DNA of 64,000 nucleotides from Coemansia sp. RSA 487 (GCA_027577595.1 JANBRJ010000009.1:186001-250000); one strand, 5' to 3'; positions 42,074 to 52,844 are shown, counted from the stretch's first letter. Made by a program: numbers and translations. The notes: generated from the sequence alone by a model not told the origin.

Positions 42074-42985
42074 TTTTAATAGACAGCTTTTTTTCCTTCC
42101 GATACATTTACATTATAAAGCAGCAGTGACTTTGAACTAAAAAAAGCAAGACTTGGAGAATCCCAGGGTTAGCATACAATATATCTGCCATAACTGTTTT
42201 CAAAGATGACAACCGCACTGACCGCTTTTCAATCGTAGAAAGGGTATACAAATATCTGCTAAAATAAAGAAATATTTTACACCCGCTATAGCTACCTACA
42301 CAGGTCAAAGTCTTTTATTCCCCCTCCCCAGACATGAATGTTTATCGTTTTTGTTGGGTAGATGTTAATAGAATTGACAATTCTCTATTAGTTGTTGGTC
42401 TTTATACCTTTGTAAAACATACAACCATTTGTACATAAACAATTTGCTTTCATCCAACATTTGATTCCGTTAAAGCTGGGCTTTCAAAAAGTACGTATAG
42501 AAGGTTGTATATTTTGTGAAGACATCTAAAAAATGATATTTAAACAGGACGATTAGCATGGTCGACGGGTTTTTACATCCATATTTCCCATCAACATTTC
42601 TCCTTGACATATACTTCAACTAGACAATTTTCCCAAGCAACATACCAAGACATGACAACTGGTGGATCGTCTAATGATGGCAAAATTGAGCAGAGCTCTA
42701 AAAGATCAGCTCAACAATGTAAGGTTTTTAGGAAGAGGGAAAAGAGCAGAATCTCGTTGTCTAGTATTAAATGGCCTTCAGCTGAAAGCTCTGAAGATAA
42801 GACTTGAAATGTTTGCAAAGTGTATATCACACATTCTGCTTGCCAATCTTTAGTGAATTGTTATACATTCCCTTTTAGTAAGAATATAAATTACTATTAT
42901 ATTGAATATGTTTTTGTGGCATTTAAGGATAGAGTAAATAAAGAAAAAGGAATTACTAAACATCATACATGCGCTACAAACAACT
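42074..42985. other. Convergent 3' spacer DPL1/CND3
   Basis: 912 bp, A/T-rich, between two converging genes, longer than other convergent gaps here. Short plus-strand frames at 42604 and 42662 show no family motif. No RNA gene was recognised. Confidence 0.5.
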
Positions 42986-45982
42986 TTAGTAGTCCCCGTT
43001 TAAATAGCCGTTGTCTTCGTCTTCATCATCGGTGTCCAAGAGCTCGTCAATCTCGCGGGTAAGCTCCTCTAAATGCTCATCTCTCGATCGCTTGAGTGGA
43101 CTCCGAGTCTTCAATCTCGTCGGCAACGGCATTGCAGATTTGATTTTTAGACTTTGCAAAGAGTCATGTGCACCGTGTGGCTCCGAAGCCTCCGAATCTG
43201 AACCTGCCGCACTGTTGTCCTTTTCACCTGCCATGCTGTTGTCTTCATCTTCAGTAGCTTCGGTTTCTTCGCCACTATGAGCATCACCATCTTCAAGTGA
43301 AGAAACAAATTCAAACACAGCAGCCATCTCGGGCTCCTCGAGCCAGCCCTCCAGATTGACATCGTTGGCATTTTCGATTTCCAGCAGCTTGAGCAAGCTG
43401 TTCTCAAAGCGGACAAGAGCATTGCGAGTAATCATGTCAGTAATGAGTTCTTTCTGGGAAAGCGTACGTACGAGCACAAACATCTCTTGGAGCTGGATGT
43501 GTGGCGTTTTTTCGTCAAGAGCCAGCTTGTTTAGCAACTGCACAAGCACTTTGCGCGTTCCAGGCGACTCCTTGAACGTCTGCTTTAGCGCATCTCTTGC
43601 AAGTGCCGAGTACGTGCCCATGCGTGCCGACGAGGTTGTCATGGTTCGCATGCTGGAGCTGTTGTTCATTGAGCTGATGGCCTCGAGTATGCGCGGATCG
43701 CTCCACACAACTATCTGCTGCGCAGCCTGACCCTGTGTTGCACCACCTGGGCCGTCACCGGGCTGCTTTTGGCGCTGCTCTGTTTGTGTCGGCTGGTGCT
43801 TAAGCACTCTGGTCAGCCTACATATCGCCTTGATCGCTACCTGCTGCATCAACGACTGGTTCTCGTGAGACATGTAGCTGAATGCGGGGAAGAAGTATGT
43901 CAAGCACTGCCTGAGAGCGTCATTTCCGCTGGTATTCGGGTGGAAATAGAGCACAAGAAGTTCCTCGAGAACGCCTGCAGCTTCAGGTATACGATGAGCG
44001 TACAGCAGCTTGGCAAGACCCTCGCCAGCGGTTGCCTGAATCTTGACATCCTCGCTTTCCAGCTCCTGGTAAATGAGATCAACAAAATCGGCAGACGTGC
44101 CTAAAGACGAGGAGAGATCGGTTATTCCGTACATAAAGGCAAGGTCGAGAATGGCAGCCAGGCCTTTCTTATGTAACTCGCCGCTGCCGTGCTTAACAGC
44201 CTGTGCAAAGAGTACAATGTTATCCACAGCCAGACTCTTGTCCAACAAGCAGAAGAGCGCAAGGCATTCTATCCCGTACTCTTGCAGAACCGTCTCGGAG
44301 CTTTGTACGGCAGGCACCACGCATTCTGTCAGCAGCGCATACATAGACGATCCCTCGCTCAGCGTGTCAAAGCAGCGCTGTAGGATATACTTGATGATAA
44401 TGAGACACTTGATGCTGACGAGCAGGGCTTCCAAGCGCGTTTCTTTCGGGCTGCTGCTCGTCAGTTCGGGTGCTAGTTCACGCACATCCGATACAATCTC
44501 GGCCATGATGCGGATAAAGTCCTGCTCGCCGATAGAAAGCTTGCGGATTATATCTGATATCGCCTCGATGTTGTTCTCTGGGATCTCGGGCACCATGATC
44601 ATCTTGCGCATCAGCGTCAGCATCTCGCGTCTGCCGATTTCGTCGGGAAAGTCAGACATCCTCGCTACAAGCAGCAGCTGGTGGATGATGAACTCGTAGT
44701 CGGGACGGACCTCCTCTTCTGCCTCGGATTCGAGCCTTGCACCAAGGCTCTCGAGCATCTGAGCAAGCTTCATGGCATCGGGAAGATGCTTGTCGATCTT
44801 GTCCGCGTCCTTGCGTTCGTTGAAGAACTCGATTGTCGAGCGGATAATGAAAGCCATCTCGGGCGTCAGATTCTCCCAGAGCTCTTGATCAAAATCTAGG
44901 TTTTCTGGGATCTCGGGGTAGGCGGTGAACAGCGATTGCATGACCTTGCTCGCTACTGGGCTATCAACCACATCAAGCGACGATGTCAGCTCCAGTAGGT
45001 TTTGATCGGCAAATGTAAGCCAGCTCTCGCCTATCATGCGGACACATGCGCGACGGACGTTGGCGTCTCTGTCATTGATACCTGCTGCTAATAGTCTTTC
45101 ACGGTCCTCGATACTGAGGAGGTGGTAGTCGATCGGCGGCATCACCTTGAGGAACAGGCACTTTCTGTTGATTGAATCCACGTCGCGTGCGCGCTCCAGC
45201 ACATACGGAAGCGTGCTTGGGGTTTTTTCTACGTTTAGCAGCACAGCACGACGGACTTCGGAGCTCGGGTCGTTTTGGAGCAAATCAAGCAGCGCCTCGG
45301 CCACCTCGCCCCCTTCGTCCTCCTCGCCCGACTGGAGCTTTGACAGAGCCACCGCAGCATGCATCCGGATGGACGACTCTTTGTCGTGGACCCGCTCAGT
45401 GAGCTTCTTGATGAGCTCAAAGTAGAGCTCCTCGTCTATCTCGCCTAGGCTGGTGACAGACATTGCGACTATCTGGCAGCAACGCAGCCGGGTAAGCTTT
45501 TCCTTTGCTTGGAACCCCTGGAGCAAGTATCTGATCAGCAGCTCTACAAACCGCGACGACACTGTGTCTGTGTTCTCATCGCTGTCGCCACCGTCTATCC
45601 TCATGCTAGCATCTTCGCCAAACACGTCGTCCTCGTCTCTGTTGGGATTCTTCTCCTTCTCCTTCTTCGACAGCACCTGCACGTCAATCTCGTGGCCGAC
45701 CTGGACAAAAGTTGCCACCAGCTTGACGATCTTGTCAGCGCTTGGCTCGCGCTTCTTTATACCCAGTACCTTGTTTAGGTTGCGAATAAACTCTTTGTTG
45801 AAGGCGTCTTCGCCCGTAAGCCCCTTCGAGTCATGTTCGTGGCACTGGAGCTGGAGCTTGTGCAAGGTCACTGCGTGCTTGCGGTGCCCGACTATACTTC
45901 TCTGCGCTGCGTCAAATACGCCTGGGACGACCGAGCGCAACGACGATATTGTATCTGGTCCACCTTTGCCTTTGGCTGGCAT
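42986..45982 (-). CDS. YCG1: Condensin complex subunit 3 (CAP-G/Ycg1, HEAT repeats)
   Basis: HEAT-repeat subunit of condensin that, with the kleisin Brn1, grips DNA during mitotic chromosome compaction. Single exon, 998 aa, ATG at 45982. The family-typical N-terminus has FDAAQRSIVGHRKHAVTLHKL and LNKVLGIKKREPSADKIVKL. HEAT repeats follow (RVHDKESSIRMHAAVALSKLQ, DPSSEVRRAVLLNVEKT, DRDANVRRACVRMIGESWL). The Cnd3 C-terminal domain is recognisable by LLVSIKCLIIIKYILQRC and LLDKSLAVDNIVLFAQAV. The end is acidic/basic (KTRSPLKRSRDEHLEEL then DTDDEDEDN), with candidate SP/TP kinase sites. The upstream region carries an ACACGCGTGT box and a long palindrome. Confidence 0.93.
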   Translation of the reverse strand: MPAKGKGGPDTISSLRSVVPGVFDAAQRSIVGHRKHAVTLHKLQLQCHEHDSKGLTGEDAFNKEFIRNLNKVLGIKKREPSADKIVKLVATFVQVGHEIDVQVLSKKEKEKNPNRDEDDVFGEDASMRIDGGDSDENTDTVSSRFVELLIRYLLQGFQAKEKLTRLRCCQIVAMSVTSLGEIDEELYFELIKKLTERVHDKESSIRMHAAVALSKLQSGEEDEGGEVAEALLDLLQNDPSSEVRRAVLLNVEKTPSTLPYVLERARDVDSINRKCLFLKVMPPIDYHLLSIEDRERLLAAGINDRDANVRRACVRMIGESWLTFADQNLLELTSSLDVVDSPVASKVMQSLFTAYPEIPENLDFDQELWENLTPEMAFIIRSTIEFFNERKDADKIDKHLPDAMKLAQMLESLGARLESEAEEEVRPDYEFIIHQLLLVARMSDFPDEIGRREMLTLMRKMIMVPEIPENNIEAISDIIRKLSIGEQDFIRIMAEIVSDVRELAPELTSSSPKETRLEALLVSIKCLIIIKYILQRCFDTLSEGSSMYALLTECVVPAVQSSETVLQEYGIECLALFCLLDKSLAVDNIVLFAQAVKHGSGELHKKGLAAILDLAFMYGITDLSSSLGTSADFVDLIYQELESEDVKIQATAGEGLAKLLYAHRIPEAAGVLEELLVLYFHPNTSGNDALRQCLTYFFPAFSYMSHENQSLMQQVAIKAICRLTRVLKHQPTQTEQRQKQPGDGPGGATQGQAAQQIVVWSDPRILEAISSMNNSSSMRTMTTSSARMGTYSALARDALKQTFKESPGTRKVLVQLLNKLALDEKTPHIQLQEMFVLVRTLSQKELITDMITRNALVRFENSLLKLLEIENANDVNLEGWLEEPEMAAVFEFVSSLEDGDAHSGEETEATEDEDNSMAGEKDNSAAGSDSEASEPHGAHDSLQSLKIKSAMPLPTRLKTRSPLKRSRDEHLEELTREIDELLDTDDEDEDNGYLNGDY

Positions 45983-46216
45983 TGCTTTTCTTTATATGTG
46001 GTTATAATTCGTATATGATTAGACTGGAAACAGCACTGACACGTATTGATTTCGCTTAAGCTTGGAAAATGAAAGGCACGATTTGAAAGCGTAATGTTAT
46101 CAAAAGAAGAGGCAAGAGCTGTCTACTTTTCCTCTTGACCCTTTTTGTTATTCTTTGATTATTTTATTGCTGAAATGCATTTTGGCCAATCACCAGCCTC
46201 TAAAGCCTTAACGTAA

Positions 46217-46226
46217 ACACGCGTGT
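46217..46226. promoter_or_regulatory. ACACGCGTGT palindrome containing an MCB (ACGCGT) core
   Basis: Perfect 10-bp palindrome about 235 bp upstream of the condensin start. ACGCGT is the known MBF box of fungal G1/S genes. Regulation is inference. Confidence 0.4.
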
Positions 46227-46278
46227 CTTATGATCACAAACTACTCGACTCGGTTCAACGAATTGGTGAGCTGCATGC

Positions 46279-46300
46279 AAGCGGTCTGCGCAGACCGCTT
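46279..46300. promoter_or_regulatory. 22-bp perfect palindrome, CGG-N10-CCG type
   Basis: Bases 46279-46300 equal their own reverse complement without a mismatch. The core reads CGG-N10-CCG, the layout bound by Zn2Cys6 dimers such as Put3. It lies about 300 bp upstream of the condensin gene and 680 bp upstream of the DSF2-like gene. Confidence 0.5.
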
Positions 46301-46977
46301 TCGTAAATACAATTGCGGCGAAATTACGTTATAAAGACATTTGTTTTTGACTTTAGTGTGCCCAGCTCACTCACTGGCTGAACTGCAACTTGAAACAGTG
46401 GGCTTTGCGGTCCATCTTACTTGCAGTCCCTTTTTTTCTCCATTTACGAGCAGTAACAACATAACGCCTTTCATGGAACTGAATTGCCATTGGCGTTTAC
46501 ATGCAAAATGATGCCACAAGGGCAAAAAACAATGACAGTAGCAATTGCACCGATAGCTTTGACCGAAAGAAAGAAAGAGAAATAATGAGGAATTGCCGCA
46601 TTCTTTGTCTTGCACAAGGCGCAGCATTTATAATTCCAAATGACAAGAGCTAAAGGGGCTTTCACAGCGAATTATTCAGATATTCGCCTCTCTATCTGCC
46701 GCTCGTTTCCTTGTTCTTTCTTTTTATTTATTTATTTATTTTGCCAAAGCCAATCCACACTGTGCGAGATGTCTTCTTGCATCACCACAAGCCAGCCTTC
46801 CTTTTGTGTCAGCTGTCGTCTACGAAGATCATCTTCCACCTTCTTTCTAGTACTTTAAAGCGCTTTCGATTTTGCTCTTTCGTTCTTTTTTGTTTGTATC
46901 TTTTTATCTTTTTTTTTGTACTCGTATATTGCAGTTCCGCAGAGCGGAGATATCCCAACCCGACAAAAGACAAAAGC

Positions 46978-48201
46978 ATGGGCCTATTTCGGAGATCACA
47001 GTCAAAGTCGCAGGGCAAGCAGGAGGTAGCACCATCCCAGCTACACCGACGCACAGGCGCTGGTCGCCAAGCCGACATCAACGTCATGCAGCAAAGCTGG
47101 CAACAGCAACCAACGCTACACCCACCACCACAGCAGAGCTACTACGAACCACCACCGCACCATGCCGAAGAAACAGGCACCCGCGGGCTTGGGAGGGACA
47201 GCACAGCACACAGCACCCAGAACCTGTATGAGCCGGCGCACCATGCACAAAACAACCGGTACATCCCGACCAACGACGCCACATCGGCCATGATTCTCAG
47301 TGCATTCAGCCCTGATGACAATGGCGACTTTGACGACTCTGCCAGCTACCACTCGACGTCGTCCAACCCAGGCATACCGTTGTCTGCAGCCACACATGCA
47401 AACGACGCTGCTTACAGTAAAACAATGCCCTCGCGGTACCTGCATATGGCGGCCTCCCAGGGGCGCGGGACGTCCCGGAACGAGCGACCTGCCATCGACA
47501 GCTACTACAGCACCACCGGCGACGATAACCTTTTCCGCGCGCCCGAGAACTCGCAAAGCTTCTACGACAGGCAGCAGTTTAAACAGCAGTCGCCGACAGC
47601 AGCATACGCCGGTAGTGCAATCGCATCGCCAGAATCTGCAGCGGCGCGTCCCAAGCCCAAGACGGCACAGGAGCTGGGCGAGGAGTATTTCCACATGGCT
47701 GTGGCATTCCACGAGCAGGGCGACCTAGTCAGCGCAACCGCTTACTTCAAGCGGGCAGCAGACAAGCATAATCCACTGGGGATGCTATTCTACGGACTGT
47801 CGCTCCGGCATGGCTGGGGCTGCCAGCCAAACGAGAACCTGGCGTTTGTGTTCCTGCAAAAGGCGGGCGAGCAGGTGGTTCCGCGTGTGCGGGACATGGA
47901 CCCGGCCGCTGCTGGGATAGCCCGTGAGGAGCTAGCAATGGCCATCTACGAGCTCGGGCAGAGCTACCGCCACGGATGGGGCGTGTCGCGCAACAAAAAG
48001 ACCGCTGCCTACTACTTTGAGGTTGCGGCGGATCTGGGCGACGCCGATGCGCAGGCCGATCTCGCTGCTTGCTATGAGAAGGGCGATGGCGTCAAGCGCG
48101 ACATGAAGCGGGCTGCCCACTACTACCGTCTTGCGCACAAGCAAGGGATCGAGATGTTTGGGACATCGTGGATCTTTAAAAAGAAGTACGACTCTGACTG
48201 A
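46978..48201 (+). CDS. Sel1-repeat protein, Dsf2/Nif1-like
   Basis: Predicted 407 aa from ATG 46978 (MGLFRRSQSKSQGK). The open frame runs further upstream but that part is an Ile/Phe/Leu-rich translation of the T-rich 5' UTR. The first 225 residues are disordered, rich in Gln, His, Tyr and Ser. From about 230 come Sel1-like helical repeats: AQELGEEYFHMAVAFHEQGD, FKRAADKHNPLGMLFYGLSL, HGWGVSRNKKTAAYYFEVAA, ACYEKGDGVKRDMKRAAHYY. The end is FGTSWIFKKKYDSD. This layout matches fungal proteins related to budding yeast Dsf2 and fission yeast Nif1 (a Nim1-interacting mitotic inhibitor). A scaffold role is likely; the precise partner is unknown. Confidence 0.8.
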   Translation: MGLFRRSQSKSQGKQEVAPSQLHRRTGAGRQADINVMQQSWQQQPTLHPPPQQSYYEPPPHHAEETGTRGLGRDSTAHSTQNLYEPAHHAQNNRYIPTNDATSAMILSAFSPDDNGDFDDSASYHSTSSNPGIPLSAATHANDAAYSKTMPSRYLHMAASQGRGTSRNERPAIDSYYSTTGDDNLFRAPENSQSFYDRQQFKQQSPTAAYAGSAIASPESAAARPKPKTAQELGEEYFHMAVAFHEQGDLVSATAYFKRAADKHNPLGMLFYGLSLRHGWGCQPNENLAFVFLQKAGEQVVPRVRDMDPAAAGIAREELAMAIYELGQSYRHGWGVSRNKKTAAYYFEVAADLGDADAQADLAACYEKGDGVKRDMKRAAHYYRLAHKQGIEMFGTSWIFKKKYDSD

Positions 48202-48432
48202 GCAGAAATTCGGAATTTCCAAGCGCAGCACGCCTAGCTTCTGTTTTCAAAGCACCAACAAAAGGGAGCGGGAGGAAGAACAAAAATGAGATTCCTTTTA
48301 TTTTAGACATTCTTGAATAATGAATAGCTGGAAAGCTGGAAAAAGAGAGCACGCGGTAGAGACCCTTGCGTGCTTTCTACACTTGCTGAATTTACATAAC
48401 AGAAAAGACCGGCTAGAGCCTCCTTTCAGCCA

Positions 48433-49687
48433 TTACTTCTGGGTGTTTGCCTTTTTGGACTGGTTAAAGTACGCCTTGACGCTGTCGCCACCAAAGACCA
48501 TGCAAATAGTGAGGTAGACGCTCAGACCAATGCGAGGGGTGACGCCACGGTAGAAGCCCAGGAAGCCGTTCTTCTGGTAGATGTAGCGGGCGGTGGAGAA
48601 CAAGTTGAGCTTCTCGGGACGATCGGCGGCCTTTGTCTGCGACTGCATCTCGACGCGGATGACCTCGAGGGGCTGGTTCCAGCATGCAAGAGCGCCGCCG
48701 ATGGCCGACGACGCAAGACGCTCCATGTTGGTAAGCTTGCGTGTGGTGTCCTTGCCGCGGAAGATCGATTCTGTGACGCGCGAAATACCAAAGCGCGAGC
48801 CCCAGTTGGTCATCTGGCGCAATGCAACGGCCGAAACACCGCGGTTCAATCCGCGGATGCCCTCACGCTGGAACACGTCGTAGGCGATGCGCCAGGTGGA
48901 CAGGCTGGTATCGGCCGACTTGTGGCGAGTGACCTCAACCGTCTTCATGAATGTGCAGAAGCCCATGGTTGTGTACGCCTGCGCAACGCCGCCACCAACT
49001 CCGCCAAAGAGACCGGCCCAAACACTCGAAAACCCAGCCACGCGTGCTCTGTAGTCGATTTCGGACGAGGTGAAAAGCAACACACCGCCCTTTGTCGATG
49101 CCTCGATCCATGCCCACTACAACGAACAAATGATCCCCCACGAAGGTTCGGCCAAGCAATAGAAAGAAACGGCATCCGCAAAAAGGTTATCGTTAGTCAC
49201 CAGGGCAATGGCGGGCTCGCAAATACAGCAATATCTTAAAGACAGCGTACGCAATTAAGAAAGAAACGATAATAGCATAATGGAAACACTTACCGGAATC
49301 AGTCCTTGGTAGAAGCCAGAGATACCGCCGCGGGCATACGTCTTTTTCAGCGAGGTGGCGATGCTGTCACCACGGTTAGCTACAGATAAAGCGCAACGGA
49401 GAACAAAACAAAACGAGCTGGATGAGCACCGCAAACTAAGCAAAATGGGAAATAAAAGAGCGTGAGAGCCGCCAGACAACTAGCCAAAAGTCCTGGCGTG
49501 GTTGGAGTAACTTACCTGCCATGTGCGTCTTGACGACCTCAAACGGCTGTCCAAGAGTCGACACTTCGAATGTCTGGATAGCAGCGCCAACAAGGATGTT
49601 GCTCCACGAAAGGGCTTTCTTCTCGATCCTCTGGTGCGCCGGCGGGCTGGAAGCAACGGAGGCGGGTGTTTCGATAGCTTTAGACAT
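48433..49687 (-). CDS. YHM2: Mitochondrial carrier Yhm2 (citrate/2-oxoglutarate), complement(join(48433..49116,49294..49379,49516..49687))
   Basis: Inner-membrane carrier exchanging citrate for 2-oxoglutarate, also reported to bind mtDNA in yeast. Three exons give 313 aa. Intron 1 (49380..49515, GCAG/GTAAG to CTGTAG) joins KTHMA to ANRGDS. Intron 2 (49117..49293) joins YQGLIP to WAWIEASTKGG exactly at the family motif. Carrier signatures are modified as in Yhm2: EVSTLGQPFEVVKTHMA (repeat 1), QAYTTMGFCTFMKTVEVTRH (repeat 2) and CWNQPLEVIRVEMQS (repeat 3). LRQMTNWGSRFGISR is diagnostic of this subfamily. The end is FNQSKKANTQK. It converges with the DSF2-like gene across 231 bp. Confidence 0.95.
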
Positions 49688-50345
49688 TTTTCAGCACGGG
49701 TTCAGCTATTTGTTCTGTTGTGTTCTGTTCTGTGGAAAGCCACCAGATAGCCCAGAGTCGTGTATTAATGAATATGCGAGTGGAAAATTACTGTCTGAAA
49801 GAAAAAGAGAAGAGGACAGAAAAGCAAGATGTCGAATAAAAGAGGTACGGCTGAAAAGCAGTCAAGGTCATCAAAAACGGAGAAGAGGGAAAGCGGCGGC
49901 ACCACCAGTTGTTGACTTATATACGCACTGCCTCGCTTAGATGCTTTTGCTCACACACATGCGATTTCCACAGTCGAGTTTTGGTTTTTGTGACTCGTTC
50001 AGCACTTCAGGGAAACGGCAAGGTTTGCATGGTTGGGCCTTCGCCACCACCACCAGCCAACACAGCCTCTGCTAACTCGGTCCTCACAGCACAGAATAAT
50101 GGTCGTGTGAGCTGCCTTCTGTTTTTGGGGGGGAACTAACGGGTGTAACTTTCCCATTGGCTGTTCTGTTTTGAGCTATTGACAGACCACAGCTGCAGCG
50201 AATGGGAAACCAGCACACACTTTTTGTAGCTAAGGCCCTGTCGTGATGTGACTGCCACAGGATAATGTCATGGATCCCCACAGATACACCGGCGCACAGA
50301 CCATCTCCAGACCATGCAGCTCTATTTTTGCGCGCCCATGTCCAT
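49688..50345. other. YHM2 promoter / TMF-like 3' spacer
   Basis: 658 bp between two minus-strand genes. No gene, RNA or repeat was recognised. Short plus-strand frames overlap it without motifs. Confidence 0.5.
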
Positions 50346-52844
50346 CTAGAGAAGCGACTGCAGCTGCTGTTTGTATGCCTCCTTCATCTCGCCAATGTCC
50401 TGCTGCAGCTCGACCACTTGCTCGGTCTTCTCACCCAGCATCTCCAGCGCCGTTTTGTGCCGGTGCTTCAGCTCGTCGAGCTCCTTAGCTGTGCCCTTCA
50501 GCTCCGAGTTCTCAGTCCGCGCCTTGTCAAGCTCCCGCGATAGCTCAACCAGGCTCTGAGAGAACTCGCTTTTTTGCTTCAGTGCAGCTTGCAGCTGCGC
50601 CTTGAGCGAGGCAATCTGCGCCCCGAGCTTCTTTGTGGCTGCATGTGCCGCTGTCGCAGAGTCGCTTGCTTGTGGAGACGATCCACTGGCGCTGTCTGCT
50701 GCGCTGCCGCGACGCTGTCTGCTGTCAGTGGACGAGACAGAGCTGACCGACAGGTTTCGGCCATGTCTGCTGGCAGCTACTGATGCGGCGGACGACCCAC
50801 GCTCTGTTGGCGACTCTGCCGCCAGCCGCGATGGGGGCGACACGCTGAGGGCTGCTGCGTGATGCATATCAGCTGCTGTTCTGGAGCGCGAACTCTGCAG
50901 CTCATCCAGCTTGGCTGTCAGCCGGCGAACGCTGCCGTGCGCCTCCTCTAGCTGGCGTTTCATGTCCGACCGTATCTTGGTCTCCGTCTGCAGCTGCTGG
51001 CGAACGCGGTGCATCTCTTGCTTAGCGTTCTCCGTCGCCTTGGCTTCGGCTGCCGCAATGCTTTGTGCCTCAGCGAGCTCTGCCGCGCGCATGTCTAGCT
51101 TTGTCCTTAGATTGTCGGCCTCTTGCACCAGCGCCCGTGCTCGCTCGGCTAGCTCGCTCTCCTTGCGCATCCACTCGCGGCGCTGCTCTGCCTGGCGCGC
51201 TCGCAGCTCCTCCATCTGCTGGATCAGAGGCAGCGCGTGCTGCTGGATCTCAGCGCCCCTATCGCTGTTCTGCTGCTCCGTGTTGCGCAATTGCTCCTGC
51301 AGCGTGCGGACCTGCGTCAGAAGGGCCACTTCTCTGTCGCGTGCCTCCTCCTCAGCAGCCATCACTCGCTGCTGCAGCTCGTCCGCCTGCGCCTGGAGTC
51401 GCTGCTGTGATGCGCTTGCTTCGGTCTTCACATCAGCCATCTGCTGCGCTGCCTCCCGCAGTGCTTCGTCCCTGGCTCTCTGCAGCTCCTGGCTATGGCT
51501 GGATCTGGTCGTCGCCAGCGCGCTGTGCAGACCAGATGCTTCTCGTTCAGCCTTGCTCAATGCTGATCTCAGTGCATTGGTTGTTCCCTTCAGTGAATCC
51601 AGCTCACGCTCAGCAGTCTTGCGCTGTGTGTCTGTCTCTTGCAATCTGGCCTTTAGCACCTTCAAGCTATCTGACGTAGACCGATCGGTCAGCGATGCGC
51701 GCCTGACTTTCTCGCTTAGGTCTTCGTTTTTGGAAAGCGCTACGTCAAGCTTCTTCTGGACCAGCTGCATCGCTTTCTCGTAATTCTTGCTGTCTACGCG
51801 CAGCTTTTTGGCTGTGTTTGACAGCCGCAGCTCCTTGGCCGACCACTGCTGGCCCTCCAAAAGAAGCGCCTCAATTCGCTTGCCATACTCCTCGATCACT
51901 GTACGCATGTCCTCGGGCTTATCAGGTATGGTTGACATGCGCAGCTTTCTAAGCTCCTCTTGGATATATGGATTCTCTGCGATTGCTTTTGGCGCGCTGT
52001 CTGCACTGTTCTTGGCAATGTTTGCATCAGTGGCTTGTGTTGTACTAGTTGATGGTTGCGACTGACTAGTATGTGTGCTCTGGCAATGATTGCTGGCCGC
52101 TGTGTCAGGCTGTACCTCTTTGCCTTTCAGTTGTGCACCATCTAGTGTGTCAGCATCAGCTGCTGCACTTTGAACGTGTGTCTGTGCTGCTTCTGCCTTA
52201 CCTTTGGCAATATTATCGCTCTGTCGGGGCGTGTCTGTATCCCCCTCGAGCTCTATTCCAAAGGCGTCGAGCAGATTGGAATCCATGTCGTCTTCTTGCA
52301 CATCCACAGCCTTTTCACGAGCAGCATTGTCTGGTCGTACACGTGCATCATCAACACTACGCGATAGATGAGACGTCGCTGGTTGAAACCCGCTTTTGCT
52401 TAAGGGAGATGTTGGCGACAGTGCGGCATCTATGTCGCTACCTGGTGTGCCTCTAGACGCACGCGATTGTGCTCGCGGCGGTACACTGGAGCTGTCATCC
52501 CTCAGGGAGCTTGATGAGCCGGCCGTACTCGCGATCCGGGGATCAGTGGACTGTCGCAGCGAACGCATCGACCTGCTGTGCGCCAGTTGCCGGGTTCTGG
52601 TGCCCGCTGCCGCAACAGACACCGTGCCAGCCTCGTTCTGGATCTCTAAATACCGGTCCAAGTGCGTCTCTACCTGGTTAAGCGCGCTTTTGAACATGTT
52701 TCCCCATCCTCCAACGCCACCAGCGCCAGCTGTTTTGGCGCTGCTGTTGCTGCTGGCTCCATTAACATTAGCGTTATTGCTGTTGCTGCTGGTGGCTAGT
52801 TGCTTGTTTGTGCCCAGAGGGCCGCCCCCAAACAAACTGTTCAT
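50346..52844 (-). CDS. SGM1: Golgi coiled-coil protein of the TMF1/Sgm1 family
   Basis: Golgin that binds the Rab6/Ypt6 GTPase at the Golgi, with a C-terminal TMF_TATA-binding region. Single exon, 832 aa; the first in-frame ATG is 52844 (MNSLFGGGPLGTNK), since the codon before it is GTG. The N-terminal motif WGNMFKSALNQVETHLDRYL is typical. Then come 250 disordered residues rich in Ser and Ala. The TMF DNA-binding-like coil (RIEALLLEGQQWSAKELRLS, NTAKKLRVDSKNYEKAM) lies at about 320-380. Long coiled coil follows to about 640. The C-terminal 110 residues are the conserved block (SLKAQLQAAL, ELDELKHRHKTALEMLGEKT, EQVVELQQDIGEMKEAYKQQ). The older 'TATA modulatory factor' name reflects an early assay, not a likely role. 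Confidence 0.88.
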   Translation of the reverse strand: MNSLFGGGPLGTNKQLATSSNSNNANVNGASSNSSAKTAGAGGVGGWGNMFKSALNQVETHLDRYLEIQNEAGTVSVAAAGTRTRQLAHSRSMRSLRQSTDPRIASTAGSSSSLRDDSSSVPPRAQSRASRGTPGSDIDAALSPTSPLSKSGFQPATSHLSRSVDDARVRPDNAAREKAVDVQEDDMDSNLLDAFGIELEGDTDTPRQSDNIAKGKAEAAQTHVQSAAADADTLDGAQLKGKEVQPDTAASNHCQSTHTSQSQPSTSTTQATDANIAKNSADSAPKAIAENPYIQEELRKLRMSTIPDKPEDMRTVIEEYGKRIEALLLEGQQWSAKELRLSNTAKKLRVDSKNYEKAMQLVQKKLDVALSKNEDLSEKVRRASLTDRSTSDSLKVLKARLQETDTQRKTAERELDSLKGTTNALRSALSKAEREASGLHSALATTRSSHSQELQRARDEALREAAQQMADVKTEASASQQRLQAQADELQQRVMAAEEEARDREVALLTQVRTLQEQLRNTEQQNSDRGAEIQQHALPLIQQMEELRARQAEQRREWMRKESELAERARALVQEADNLRTKLDMRAAELAEAQSIAAAEAKATENAKQEMHRVRQQLQTETKIRSDMKRQLEEAHGSVRRLTAKLDELQSSRSRTAADMHHAAALSVSPPSRLAAESPTERGSSAASVAASRHGRNLSVSSVSSTDSRQRRGSAADSASGSSPQASDSATAAHAATKKLGAQIASLKAQLQAALKQKSEFSQSLVELSRELDKARTENSELKGTAKELDELKHRHKTALEMLGEKTEQVVELQQDIGEMKEAYKQQLQSLL

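Larger units (their letters stand above)
45983..46977. other. Divergent promoter CND3 / DSF2-like gene
   Basis: 995 bp between two divergent start codons. It holds two perfect palindromes listed separately (46217-46226 and 46279-46300) and an ATTT-repeat tract near 46730-46742. No gene was recognised. Confidence 0.6.

Noticed and set aside
46711-46977. Ile/Phe/Leu-rich N-terminus of the DSF2-like frame, looking like membrane spans
   Set aside because: It comes from a T-rich 5' leader; the disordered, charged start at ATG 46978 fits the family better.
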